From JANXLS01 sp038227045 (GTDB lineage Bacteria; Planctomycetota; SZUA-567; H5-PLA8): a stretch of 28,361 nt of DNA. Positions 17,038 to 25,703 of the stretch are shown here, piece after piece. The notes beneath the pieces are model-generated. The model made no database searches and was not told the DNA's origin. It worked only from the letters and a program-made list of their open reading frames with translations. Position numbers and translations under genes: made by a program. Position 1 is the stretch's first letter. Each line of letters opens with the position of its first letter. The stretch lies in the NCBI GenBank assembly GCA_038227045.1, contig JBBRQD010000075.1:1-28361 (forward strand), read 5' to 3'.

Positions 17038-19746
17038 ATGAAACAGTTCTTCGCTCTGATATTATTTTTCGCCGGCGACTGTATGGCGTCGGACCTGCCG
17101 CCGCCCGGCAGCGTTCTTTTTCAGCCGGATGCGTGCAGCGTTCAGCGCTTCGGCCCGGCATACCGCTATCCGCAGGCGGGCTGGATCGTGCTTCACATCG
17201 AGGGCGAACCCTACGAGCGCGGCTTTCAGCACGGCAAGCTGTTGTCTAAAGAAATCGGCGAGTATCTGCATTGCATGGCGCTGTGCCGTTCTTCCAAAGC
17301 ACCCGCGGAAGCCTGGCACACCCTCCGCACGCTCGTCAACGCAACACTGCTGCGGCGCTTCGAAAAAGAGTATCTCGAAGAAATGCAGGGCATCGCCGAC
17401 GGCTCAAAATCCAATGGCACTCAGATCGAAGGGCGCGCGGTCGATCTTATTGACATCGTCGCCGCGAATGTCTGGGCGGAATTGATGATGCTCGAAGGTG
17501 CGCTTAACGCGTGGCCGACGGGACTCGAAGACTCGCGCTTCAAAGACTTGCACACAGGCCCCACGCCGCCGCACCCCGAGCGCTGTTCCGCGTTCGCCGC
17601 CACCGGGCCCGCGACGGCAGACGGCAAAATCGTGCTGGGGCATATCACCATGTACGAACTGTATCCGTCCAGCTTTTTCAACGTGTGGATCGATCTGAAG
17701 CCCGCGCAAGGGCACCGCATCTCCATGCAAAGTTACCCGGGCGGCATTCAAAGCGGCGTCGATTACTACGTCAACTCGGCGGGCCTGATTGTCGTCGAGA
17801 CGACCATCTCGCAGACGCAATACGATCCCGCCGGCATGTCGAACACGTCGCAGATTCGCAAAGCCGTGCAATACTCCGATTCGATCGACGCGTTTGTCAA
17901 CATCATGAAGAATAACTCCAACGGCCTGTATACGAACGAGTGGCTCCTGGGCGACACGAAGACCAACGAGATTGCCATGTTTGAAATGGGCACGCACAAA
18001 AGCAAGCTCTACCGCAGCAGCAAGAACGAGTGGTTCGGCGGCACCGAAGGATTCTACTGGGGCTGCAACAACACCAAGGACCGCGACGTGCGGCTGGAGA
18101 CTGTCGCCAGCATCACCGACCGTCCGCAGGACATGACCTACCGCCCGCATGAACGCGACCGCGTCTGGGTGCAGTTGTACCTGGCGCACAAAGGACACAT
18201 CGACGCGAACTTCGGGCGTGAAGCATTCACTACCGCGCCCATCGCCAGCTACACGTCGGTCGACGCGAAGTTCACCACGACCGACATGGCGAAGGAACTG
18301 AAAACGGTCGCGATGTACGGCCCTCCGATGGGCCGTTCGTGGCAGCCCACACCGTCGGAGCGCGAAAGGTTTCCGGCGATCCGGCCGATGCTCACCAATC
18401 CGTGGACGATCATCCATTCAACCGCGCCCGCGTCGAGCAAGGATCCGCTGGCGACGGACCTCGGCGGTCCGCGCCATGAAGAGAAAGTCTCCGGCGGCGA
18501 CGGCAACAATCCCGGCTGGCACGGCACGATTTTTCCGAAGAACGACGCCGACACGTGGCTCGCGGTTGCGTTCGCCGATTACGAACGCTTCTTCAGCCGT
18601 GAGTTCAAGCAAATGGAGGCGGCCAAGGATCACTGTCTCTGTGAAGCCGACAAGCGGCAGTCGCTTCACGACTTGTTCAATCCGCGCGCCAACTATCTCC
18701 TTGCGGCGCGCGAGGGCGACGTGGCGCTGAAGGACGTTCGCGTCTCATCCGCGACTGACGCGTGGTACAACATTTCGGCGGGCAAGGGATTCATGCTGCT
18801 GCACGAACTGCGCGCGCTGTTGGGCGAGAAGGCGTTTCTCGACGCCATGAAATCATTTGGCAAACAGAACGCGGGGAAAGAAGTTTCATCGGCGGATTTT
18901 CAGGCGCACGTCGAAAAGTCATCGGGCAAAGAGTTGAAATCGTTCTTCGACCGCTGGCTGAATCAAACTGGATTGCCGCGTTTGAAACTCGACGATGCTA
19001 CCGTTCGCGACGGCAAACAAGGCGAGAAGAAATTCGTGGTCGAAGCCCGTATCAGCGCCGAAGGCGGCCGCTGGCCGTTGTTCCTGGACGTGACGGTCGA
19101 AACCGCTGGCGGCGAATTCACGCAAGCGGTGTCGCCCGAAAGCGCCGCTCATTTGAAACTGGAGTTCGATCAAAAGCCGCAGCGCGTGGCCGTCGATAAA
19201 TACGAACGCGCCGCAATAGCCAATGGCGCGTTGTATACGCTGAATTCCTATACGCGCGAATTGAAACAGACGCTGATCGTATATGGCACGCTCGACGAAG
19301 AATCCGCAAATGCCGAGGCCGCCGAGGAACTGCAAAAAGCGCTGATCCATCGCGGCTGGAATTACACGGTGCCGATCCGTTCCGACCGCACCGTCAGCGA
19401 CACGGAATTGCGTGACTTTCACCTGCTGCTGATTGGCCGGCCCGCGAGCAACCGGATCAGCCGCATGTTCGAAAAAGAATTCCCCATCGCGTGGGGCTCG
19501 AATTCATTCACAATTGGGAAAGAAGCATTCGCGGGGACGATGAGCGCGGTGGCCGCAGTCACGCCGAACCCTCGATTCCCGCGCAACACCATCGTGCTGA
19601 TCGCCGGCCTGAATGCCGCCGGCACTTTCAGCATTGCCCCACGTATCGGTTACGGCGAAGGCGGTGGCGAATTGTCGATCTTTGAAAACGGTGGCGGAGC
19701 AAAAACGCGAACGCATCCGCGGAAGGAGTTGGTGACGGAATTTTAA
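17038..19746 (+). CDS. Exported C45-type Ntn hydrolase fused to an M1-peptidase-like C-terminus
   Basis: ATG 17038 follows AAAGGA with about 11 bases spacing, and the product (902 residues) begins with a signal peptide (MKQFFALILFFAGDCMAS). The N-terminal part matches the acyl-CoA:6-APA acyltransferase/C45 autoproteolytic hydrolase or phospholipase B-like fold: GEPYERGFQHGKLLSKEI, FEKEYLEEMQGIADG, then PERCSAFAATGPATADGKIV. Cys183 would become the N-terminal nucleophile after self-cleavage. It continues with LGHITMYELYP, YYVNSAGLIVVETTIS and GFYWGCNN. Residues about 570-650 resemble the C-terminal helical region of M1 aminopeptidases (GKGFMLLHELRALLGEKAFL, FFDRWLNQTGLPRLKL), followed by a beta domain. 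The M1 zinc motif HExxH is absent. A secreted amidase or acyl hydrolase is likely; the substrate is unknown. Confidence 0.82.
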   Translation: MKQFFALILFFAGDCMASDLPPPGSVLFQPDACSVQRFGPAYRYPQAGWIVLHIEGEPYERGFQHGKLLSKEIGEYLHCMALCRSSKAPAEAWHTLRTLVNATLLRRFEKEYLEEMQGIADGSKSNGTQIEGRAVDLIDIVAANVWAELMMLEGALNAWPTGLEDSRFKDLHTGPTPPHPERCSAFAATGPATADGKIVLGHITMYELYPSSFFNVWIDLKPAQGHRISMQSYPGGIQSGVDYYVNSAGLIVVETTISQTQYDPAGMSNTSQIRKAVQYSDSIDAFVNIMKNNSNGLYTNEWLLGDTKTNEIAMFEMGTHKSKLYRSSKNEWFGGTEGFYWGCNNTKDRDVRLETVASITDRPQDMTYRPHERDRVWVQLYLAHKGHIDANFGREAFTTAPIASYTSVDAKFTTTDMAKELKTVAMYGPPMGRSWQPTPSERERFPAIRPMLTNPWTIIHSTAPASSKDPLATDLGGPRHEEKVSGGDGNNPGWHGTIFPKNDADTWLAVAFADYERFFSREFKQMEAAKDHCLCEADKRQSLHDLFNPRANYLLAAREGDVALKDVRVSSATDAWYNISAGKGFMLLHELRALLGEKAFLDAMKSFGKQNAGKEVSSADFQAHVEKSSGKELKSFFDRWLNQTGLPRLKLDDATVRDGKQGEKKFVVEARISAEGGRWPLFLDVTVETAGGEFTQAVSPESAAHLKLEFDQKPQRVAVDKYERAAIANGALYTLNSYTRELKQTLIVYGTLDEESANAEAAEELQKALIHRGWNYTVPIRSDRTVSDTELRDFHLLLIGRPASNRISRMFEKEFPIAWGSNSFTIGKEAFAGTMSAVAAVTPNPRFPRNTIVLIAGLNAAGTFSIAPRIGYGEGGGELSIFENGGGAKTRTHPRKELVTEF

Positions 19747-19897
19747 AGGATTGCACGCCTGTCGTCGCCTTTTACTCTGACAGTAGTGGCACAAACAATT
19801 TAATGAAATTTTTGCAATTTTCAACAAGCCACATGATAGTATTGTGCACAGTCTAAAGTTCCTATTCGACGAAATGAAGCGCGCAACAGATGTTCAC

Positions 19898-19911
19898 GTG
19901 TATATTTACAC
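19898..19911. promoter_or_regulatory. Small palindrome upstream of the surface-protein gene
   Basis: GTGTA-TATT-TACAC lies about 60 bases before the ATG at 19970, in the most AT-rich part of this interval. It could be an operator. No regulator is recognised nearby. Confidence 0.2.
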
Positions 19912-19934
19912 AGTTCTTTTTGGCCGAAACGCAC

Positions 19935-19953
19935 GCCCTGCCGGGCAATTTTT
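19935..19953 (+). promoter_or_regulatory. Leader hairpin plus T-run before the surface-protein gene
   Basis: GCCC-TGCC-GGGC is followed by AATTTTT, 17 bases before the ATG at 19970 and just ahead of the ribosome-binding site GGGAG. The stem has only four pairs, so as a terminator or attenuator it is weak. It could instead end transcription from the C45 gene upstream. Confidence 0.25.
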
Positions 19954-19969
19954 ATAAAGGGAGACTCCT

Positions 19970-20095
19970 ATGGTTATTCGACTCGGAAAGAAAATTTTGA
20001 TTCGCAATGCGTGGGCACCCTGCATGGCAATTATGCTGCTGGGCGCGATTTCGGCACACAACGCTTCGGCTTATAGGGGTCACGACGACGTTTAA
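19970..20095 (+). other. Signal-peptide frame of the surface protein, separated by a frameshift
   Basis: ATG 19970 has a good ribosome-binding site (AAAGGGAG) and encodes MVIRLGKKILIRNAW, then APCMAIMLLGAISAHNASAY, a textbook signal peptide. The frame stops at TAA 20093-20095. The large body of the protein continues in another frame (codons in register with 20007). Removing one G from the GGGG run at 20076-20079 would join the two into ...NASAYRVTTTFNNAIAN. Either the sequence has a one-base error or the gene is truly shifted (pseudogene or phase-variable). Confidence 0.65.
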
Positions 20096-23000
20096 CAACG
20101 CGATTGCCAATGCCGATTTCAACAATTCCGGGAATTGGACTATGGGCGTTCCCGGCCCGAACGACACTGCAATTATATCCCTCAATAATTTTCAAGTGAA
20201 CATGTCGGCATCTGCCAGCGTGGGCACGCTCCAAATGACCAATAATTCCACAATTCAAGTGGCCGGCGCAGGCACAACGTTAACGGTCGGCGGCGGAACA
20301 ATAAACGGTGGCAACTTCAATGGCTTTGGCATCCTCATTTTCAATGGCGCGACGACCTTCGACGGCACTTGCATACTGGCTACGTCGACCATAACCGTGA
20401 ACGGTTCGCTGACTGTCAATACCGGTGTCACAACCGCGACTAACAATACCGTCGCTGTCTCCAGTGGTGGAAGCATCACGGGCGCAACCGGCACAGGGGG
20501 GATATACAAATTTCAAAGTAGTTCGCTCGCGCTGGGCGGAACAGCGCTTATCGCCGGAAATATTGCCACGGGCACGAATGCCACATTCCTAATCAATAAT
20601 GCTCAGAATTTGGTAGGTACGCTGACATGCGACAATCAAACCGCAGTTTTCAACGGCACCGGTTCGCTGGCGATTACCGGCACAATGACCGTCTTGACGG
20701 GAATCAACGTCTCTATTCCCATTACCGTGTCGTCAACTGTCTTGTTTGATGCAGGAGTGAATGGCCCCGGAAGTATGAGCGTCATATCGTCCAAAGCCGT
20801 TACCTTCAACGGCGCGGTAACAATGAAGAAAGGCACTGGCATCAACGTTGCTAGCGGTTCCTCGGTGACGTGCAACAGTACGGTCATGCTCACCGATGTT
20901 GCGGCGATCAACGGTGCGGGCGACTTCATCGTTGGCTCGGGCGCGGTGCTTACGAGTACGAACGTATTCAACGCTAGTAATCCCTTTTCCGCAATTCTGA
21001 CCAACCAGGGCACCATCAACGTAACAAGCGGCATTTTAAGTTCGGGTGGCGGCGTGGCTATCGCGGGTTCGATCAATGGAAACGGCGGAACGTTCGCAAT
21101 CTTGAACGGCACGTTGTCGGTCAGCGGCACGGCCGCATTGTCCGGCTCAATCGAAGTGGACACCAACGCCGGGTTGACCATCAACAAGACTTTGAGCTTG
21201 ACGGGAACGCTGACATTTGACAATCAAAACCCGACGCTGGCTGGAAACGGTACGCTGACCATCGTCGGCGCGTTTAATGTGAAGGCCAGCGGGAATTTGA
21301 ATCTCTCCTCATTGATTATCCCGACGGGTTCGACAATGACATTCGGCGCTGGCGTAAATGGCGCAGGGTCTCTCGCCGCTAATTCGCCTGCCCAAATCAC
21401 GTGCAATGGCACTCTGGCAATGAATCTAAATACGAGCTTCAATCTTGCCACCGGCGTGAACTTCACGTGTAGCGGTAACGTAACAATGGACCGAATTGCA
21501 GGTTCAGGAGGGTCGGGGACGTTTGCGCTTTCGTCCACCGCTACGTTGACCAGCACAAATAATAGCGCTACAAATTTCCTTGCATGTTTTGTCACGAACG
21601 CCGGCGCAATCTCGTCGCAAACCGGAATCCTGCGGATGGACAACTACACCCAGACTGCGGGTTCGCTCACCCTCGCTGGAGGCAATCTGCAGAGTTCGAA
21701 TGCATTGCTAATAAACGGCGGCACGTTAACCGGCGCCGGCACGATCAATGGCAGTGTGACCAGCGCGGCGACGGTCGCGCCTGGACAGGCGGGCGTCGGC
21801 GCTCTGACCATCACGGGCAACTACACGCAGACCGCGGCCGGAACGCTGAACCTCGAACTTGGCGGCGCGACGGTGGGGCAATTCGACCGGGTAATTTCCA
21901 GCGGATCCGCAACACTCGATGGCACGCTGAATTTGGCGCTGACGAACGGCTACGTTCCGACCGCGTCTGACACGCTGGCCATCATGTCGTTTGCATCGCG
22001 TTCTGGCCAGTTTGCGACGCTTTCGGCGGGAGGCAGCGGGTTCATTGCGCTCTACACAAACACCGCCGTCACGCTCGCCGCCGCCAGTGGCAATCCCAAT
22101 CCCGTGCCGGGCGTGACAACCATCGCTCCCACGTCGGCCACGGCGGGCGGCGCGTCGTTCATGCTGACGGTGAACGGAACGAATTTTATCAACAGCAGCG
22201 TGATCAAATTCAATAACAACGCGCGCACAACGACGTTCGTGTCGGCCACGCAGTTAACGGCAGTCATTCCGAGTTCGGATATCGCCGCGGCCGGGACGCC
22301 CGGCGTCACCGTCACCAATCCGACGCCAGGCGGCGGCACGAGCACCGCAGTGACATTCACGATAAATGCATCCGGAGGCGGCGGCGCCGTCGCGCCGGTG
22401 ATTAGCAGTACGCTTTCGGCCGCGGGATTGAAGAACATACCGTTCACCTACATCATTAGCGCCACGGGAACCTCGCCCATTACCTTTGGCGCCAGCGGGT
22501 TGCCGGCGGGATTGGCGGTCGATACAACCACGGGGATCATCAGTGGAACGCCGACGGCGTCGGGCGGCTTCGATGTCGTTCTCTCGGCGCAAAACAGCGC
22601 GGGTTCGAATAGCAAGACGTTGCGCATCACGATTTTGGCCGGCACCGGCTCCAATGCGCCGCCCGCGTTCACGTCCGTGCCAACCGCATCTCCAAATCCC
22701 GCGAATGTTAGCCAGACCGTGACCTTCACCGCTGCGGCCAGCGATCCGGACGGCGATTCGGTGACGATTTCCTGGGACTTCGGCGATGGCAGCAAGGGCT
22801 CTGGCGCATCCGTAACGCACGCCTACGCCGCGGCGGGAATCTACGCGGTCAACGTCGCCGCCAGCGACGGAATTTCCTCGGACACAAGCTCGCTCACGGT
22901 TGCCGTGAACACCACGACCCCGCCCAACGCAGGCTCTTTCTCGGTGACCAAAGGCGCGATCAAGTTTACGTTTTCCGCTCAGAACAAGGACGCGATTGGC

Positions 23001-23381
23001 CTGCTGGGAATTGTGCCGCTGGCAAGTGGAACGCAATTGAGCGGTGCGCAGGTCACTCTCAATTTCGGCGGCATCACGAAGTCCTTCACGCTCACCGACA
23101 AGGGCTCGGGCGGCGACAAAAACAATTTGATCAAACTCTCGGGCAAGATTAAAAACGGCGCGCTGACCGCCGCGAATCCGCAGTTCCTGATCAGTATCAA
23201 ATCGCAGACTTTGTTTGCCGGCCTGTCCGATTTCTTTACGAACGATACTGTAGCAAAGCCCGGCGAAACTGACACAGTGCCGGTAATTCTCACGATCAAC
23301 GGCACGAGCTTTGTGGATCTGGTCAATTTCAACTATATCTCCACGGCCGGAAAAAGCGGTACGGGAAAGCTTGTGCCGTGA
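20007..23381 (+). CDS. Large repeat-rich surface protein (beta-helix-like passenger, TIG, putative-Ig, PKD, conserved C-terminal domain)
   Basis: The intact gene probably runs 19970-23381 with a frameshift near 20076; in its own frame the body has no good start or signal peptide. The first two thirds are Gly/Ser/Thr/Asn-rich with autotransporter/beta-helix character (TLTVGGGTINGGNF, GSLTLAGGNL, GGTLTGAGTINGSV, YTQTAAGTLNLELGG). They contain a clear internal duplication (20610-20964 and 21198-21560, period 588 bp). Then come a TIG/IPT domain (VTTIAPTSATAGG..LTVNGTNF, from about 22110), a putative-Ig domain (GLPAGLAVDTTTGIISGTP), a PKD domain (AASDPDGDSVTISWDFGDGS), and a C-terminal domain from about 22936 ending TAGKSGTGKLVP. 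That domain resembles the end of the convergent gene at 23705-25402. A cell-surface adhesin or matrix role is inferred. There is no autotransporter beta-barrel. Confidence 0.75.
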   Translation: MRGHPAWQLCCWARFRHTTLRLIGVTTTFNNAIANADFNNSGNWTMGVPGPNDTAIISLNNFQVNMSASASVGTLQMTNNSTIQVAGAGTTLTVGGGTINGGNFNGFGILIFNGATTFDGTCILATSTITVNGSLTVNTGVTTATNNTVAVSSGGSITGATGTGGIYKFQSSSLALGGTALIAGNIATGTNATFLINNAQNLVGTLTCDNQTAVFNGTGSLAITGTMTVLTGINVSIPITVSSTVLFDAGVNGPGSMSVISSKAVTFNGAVTMKKGTGINVASGSSVTCNSTVMLTDVAAINGAGDFIVGSGAVLTSTNVFNASNPFSAILTNQGTINVTSGILSSGGGVAIAGSINGNGGTFAILNGTLSVSGTAALSGSIEVDTNAGLTINKTLSLTGTLTFDNQNPTLAGNGTLTIVGAFNVKASGNLNLSSLIIPTGSTMTFGAGVNGAGSLAANSPAQITCNGTLAMNLNTSFNLATGVNFTCSGNVTMDRIAGSGGSGTFALSSTATLTSTNNSATNFLACFVTNAGAISSQTGILRMDNYTQTAGSLTLAGGNLQSSNALLINGGTLTGAGTINGSVTSAATVAPGQAGVGALTITGNYTQTAAGTLNLELGGATVGQFDRVISSGSATLDGTLNLALTNGYVPTASDTLAIMSFASRSGQFATLSAGGSGFIALYTNTAVTLAAASGNPNPVPGVTTIAPTSATAGGASFMLTVNGTNFINSSVIKFNNNARTTTFVSATQLTAVIPSSDIAAAGTPGVTVTNPTPGGGTSTAVTFTINASGGGGAVAPVISSTLSAAGLKNIPFTYIISATGTSPITFGASGLPAGLAVDTTTGIISGTPTASGGFDVVLSAQNSAGSNSKTLRITILAGTGSNAPPAFTSVPTASPNPANVSQTVTFTAAASDPDGDSVTISWDFGDGSKGSGASVTHAYAAAGIYAVNVAASDGISSDTSSLTVAVNTTTPPNAGSFSVTKGAIKFTFSAQNKDAIGLLGIVPLASGTQLSGAQVTLNFGGITKSFTLTDKGSGGDKNNLIKLSGKIKNGALTAANPQFLISIKSQTLFAGLSDFFTNDTVAKPGETDTVPVILTINGTSFVDLVNFNYISTAGKSGTGKLVP

Positions 23382-23400
23382 AGCACGTCCCAAAAAAGCC

Positions 23401-23434
23401 GGGGGCGCGCACGAATATCTCCGTGCGCGTCCCC
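23401..23434. terminator. Strong hairpin between convergent genes, possibly bidirectional
   Basis: GGGGGCGCGCACG (23401-23413) pairs with CGTGCGCGTCCCC (23422-23434) around AATATCTC, 20 bases after the stop at 23381. An A-run at 23392-23397 on the left would be a U-run for minus-strand transcripts. The hairpin is thus placed to stop transcription coming from the minus-strand gene, and may also affect the plus strand. Confidence 0.6.
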
Positions 23435-23458
23435 GTTATTCATTCCGTTCTCTGTGCT

Positions 23459-23489
23459 CTCTGCGCCTCTGAGGTGCAGAGAATTTTTT
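23459..23489 (+). terminator. Rho-independent terminator
   Basis: CTCTGCGCCTC (23459-23469) pairs with GAGGTGCAGAG (23471-23481) with one mismatch, followed by AATTTTTT. It is a strong stem with a proper T-tract, placed to end the transcript of the surface-protein gene. Confidence 0.7.
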
Positions 23490-23704
23490 ATTTCGCCAGC
23501 GCCGCCGAACCGTTCGTGCCGATCGTCGGAGTGTGCGTCAGTGTCTGTGACATGCCATAAGTAACGTTATTGAAGCAGACGTTGAAATTCACCATTTTCG
23601 CCACTTTGGACGCGCTGAATACCGGAACAGACGACGCGTTGTGTGGAGGTAAAAACGCGTCATCTATCCCGTGATTCTGCGAGCGCCTTGCTCGCTGATT
23701 ACCT
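23490..23704. other. Interval between convergent surface genes
   Basis: Together with the terminators this makes 323 bp without an established gene. On the minus strand one frame ends at 23488 and reads SSVPVFSASKVAKMVNFNVC, then FNNVTYGMSQTLTHTP and a final TNGSAALAK. It begins in the wrong register inside the metalloprotease-like gene, so it has no start of its own. It could be the decayed end of a third secreted protein. I see no domain in it. Confidence 0.3.
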
Positions 23705-25402
23705 CTATTTCCCCGTCCCGCTCCTCCCAGCCTTGCCGACATAGAAGAAGTCGTAGGTGTCGCCGTAAATCCCGTTGTTGAAGAAAATAAAGATCGGTAT
23801 CGACACTGTTTGCGAGACGTCGTTATTCGTCGCGCCGAAGGGCGCCAGCAAGTCCTGAAACTGCCCTCTTGTGGCTGCGTAACGCAAGGTTCCAGAGCGG
23901 GTGTTCAGCGTGAACTTTCCGACGGAGCCGGTTGCTTTGTTTCGGAAGAGCGTTCCGCTGTCCACGGTCACGGCTTTGCCAGCGGCCATGTCACCAATAA
24001 TAATGCTGACCGTCGTTTCATCCGCTGAATTGAAAAAGGCGTCGCTTTCCAATGTGATGTCAAGGCGATCCACGCCGGACTTGAAATTCAGCGAAAATTT
24101 CTGCCTTAACGTACTCACTTGAGTAAACGTAACGACCGCGTTGACCGTCACGCTGCTCGTGACCGTGCCGCCGTTGCCGTCCGACACCGTAGCCGTGGCT
24201 TGATACGTGCCTTTCGTGCCGTAGGTGTGCATGACCGTTTTACCCGATCCGCTGCTGCCATCGCCGAAATCCCACGTGACGGTCAGCGAATCGTTGTTGG
24301 CATCAGTGGCGCCCACCGACAATGCGGCGGGTATTCCGACGGACGCCGGATTCGGCGTGCAACTGGCTGGCGAACTGATCACAGGCGGCACGTTTGGCCC
24401 GCCGCCACCGCCGCCACCGCTGCCGCCAGCGCCGCGCGTGTAACCGATGACATCCAGAACGGTCAGTTCCACGCCCAGCACTTCATGGTCTCCCGGCGTT
24501 CCGAAGGCATCTTGAACTTGAGGTACTTGGCCGCCGTTGACGCTGAACCAATCCCCAAAATCGCCGCTGCTGTCCTGGTTGAACTGCGCCAGTTTCGTCG
24601 TTCCGTTAATCGAGAAGAAAGACGTGGCGCTTTTACTGGTTGTGAAGCTTCGACTGCCCGACCCGTCGAATCGAAAAAGATCTTCCGGATAGATCCCGCC
24701 GGTCGTCCCGCTGTCCAATTGCGAGCCCATGCCCAGCGCCTCGTCGATTTCGTGTTCGACCGTGGCGGTCAGCGAATACTTTTGCGAATTGTTGTCGGTG
24801 TCCAGGATATTCATCAACCCAATATTCAAGCTGATGGTGCTGTCGGGCTGGCCTGCCGGCGGGTTCTCCTGGCCACCCGTGAGGCCCAATGCTCGAGCGA
24901 GCGCGGTCGCAATGGTCATGTTCGGATCGTTGTTGACTGGGTTGTTCGTCTGGTTGGGAACTTGCCCCAGCGCCGTCATGTCGTCTGCCGTGGTCGCTTT
25001 GGCGATGAGTGCCGTGCGGAAGTCCGTATAGGGGAACGTGCCGGTGAAAGTCGAACTCGCTCCGAGTCCGGAATTCACATTGTCAAATTGAATCGTCACC
25101 GTAATCGGATTGGAATACGTGGTCTGATAGACGGCAATGGCCGCATTGATCGTGCTCATAATATCGGTCGCGCGGGCGTTGCTGGTAATCGAACTGCTAT
25201 AAATCGGGTTGATAATCAAGCCGATCCCGCGCGGGTGAACGGACGCGCTTGGACCGCCATTGGTTCCGACTGGAATATGGGTGTGTTTAAACAAGCGAGC
25301 ACGCGGCGGGGCGTCCTGAGCAATAAGACTCCCGCAGACAACGAGCAGCGCCGCAAGCGCCAAATGCTTCGTCAGAATATGGCCGATTCGAGTTGTTGAC
25401 AT
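23705..25402 (-). CDS. Exported metalloprotease-like protein (NF038122-like) with PKD and conserved C-terminal domain
   Basis: ATG at 25402 has GGAG seven bases upstream and starts a signal peptide (TKHLALAALLVVCGSLIAQ). A 54-bp longer frame exists but lacks support. The 565-residue product has a domain resembling the NF038122 metalloprotease family: RGIGLIINPIYSSSI, AAIAVYQTTYSNPITVTIQF, then ATVEHEIDEALGMGS, YPEDLFRFDG, FSINGTTKLAQFNQ and ELTVLDVIGYT. The zinc-site region reads His217-Glu-Ile-Asp-Glu221 instead of HExxH. A Gly-rich linker (327-335) leads to a PKD domain (DANNDSLTVTWDFGDGS). A C-terminal domain of about 135 residues ends FFYVGKAGRSGTGK and resembles the end of the neighbouring surface protein. 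Likely secreted and surface-attached; a shared anchoring or sorting role for that domain is inferred. Confidence 0.8.
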   Translation of the reverse strand: MSTTRIGHILTKHLALAALLVVCGSLIAQDAPPRARLFKHTHIPVGTNGGPSASVHPRGIGLIINPIYSSSITSNARATDIMSTINAAIAVYQTTYSNPITVTIQFDNVNSGLGASSTFTGTFPYTDFRTALIAKATTADDMTALGQVPNQTNNPVNNDPNMTIATALARALGLTGGQENPPAGQPDSTISLNIGLMNILDTDNNSQKYSLTATVEHEIDEALGMGSQLDSGTTGGIYPEDLFRFDGSGSRSFTTSKSATSFFSINGTTKLAQFNQDSSGDFGDWFSVNGGQVPQVQDAFGTPGDHEVLGVELTVLDVIGYTRGAGGSGGGGGGGPNVPPVISSPASCTPNPASVGIPAALSVGATDANNDSLTVTWDFGDGSSGSGKTVMHTYGTKGTYQATATVSDGNGGTVTSSVTVNAVVTFTQVSTLRQKFSLNFKSGVDRLDITLESDAFFNSADETTVSIIIGDMAAGKAVTVDSGTLFRNKATGSVGKFTLNTRSGTLRYAATRGQFQDLLAPFGATNNDVSQTVSIPIFIFFNNGIYGDTYDFFYVGKAGRSGTGK

Positions 25403-25703
25403 TGATGAGCTCCTAAATAATGGCGAGAATTTGAGATATACATCAATATACAGCAAAGATTAGATTAACAGGAGCAGGGAAGGGACGGAAGTCGGAATAT
25501 GAAGGTTTAATGTGACATCTTACGCACGTGTGATTAGTGCTTTTTCCCGGCGTGATGGCACCGGAAATGGCGGGTAACCGCTACCGCCCATCCTTGACGG
25601 TTTCGCCGAAGACAGCGATAATCGCACCCATTCAATCGCCCTCGGCGCAGCTTCATGGCACCCGGCATTTACCCCGATCTCGTAAACAAAAGAGAGCGTC
25701 TCG
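25403..25703. other. Divergent intergenic region
   Basis: This 301-bp region separates the minus-strand metalloprotease-like gene from the plus-strand hypothetical and must hold both promoters. The 60 bases next to 25402 are AT-rich (repeated ATATACATCAATATAC), fitting a promoter, but I cannot place -10 and -35 boxes with confidence. A hairpin GGCGGGTA-ACCGC-TACCGCC lies at 25569-25588. Confidence 0.35.

Noticed and set aside
24119..25399. Plus-strand frame of 426 codons opposite the metalloprotease-like gene
   Set aside because: Arg/Gly/Ala-rich antisense shadow; the minus-strand reading has a signal peptide, ribosome-binding site and domains.
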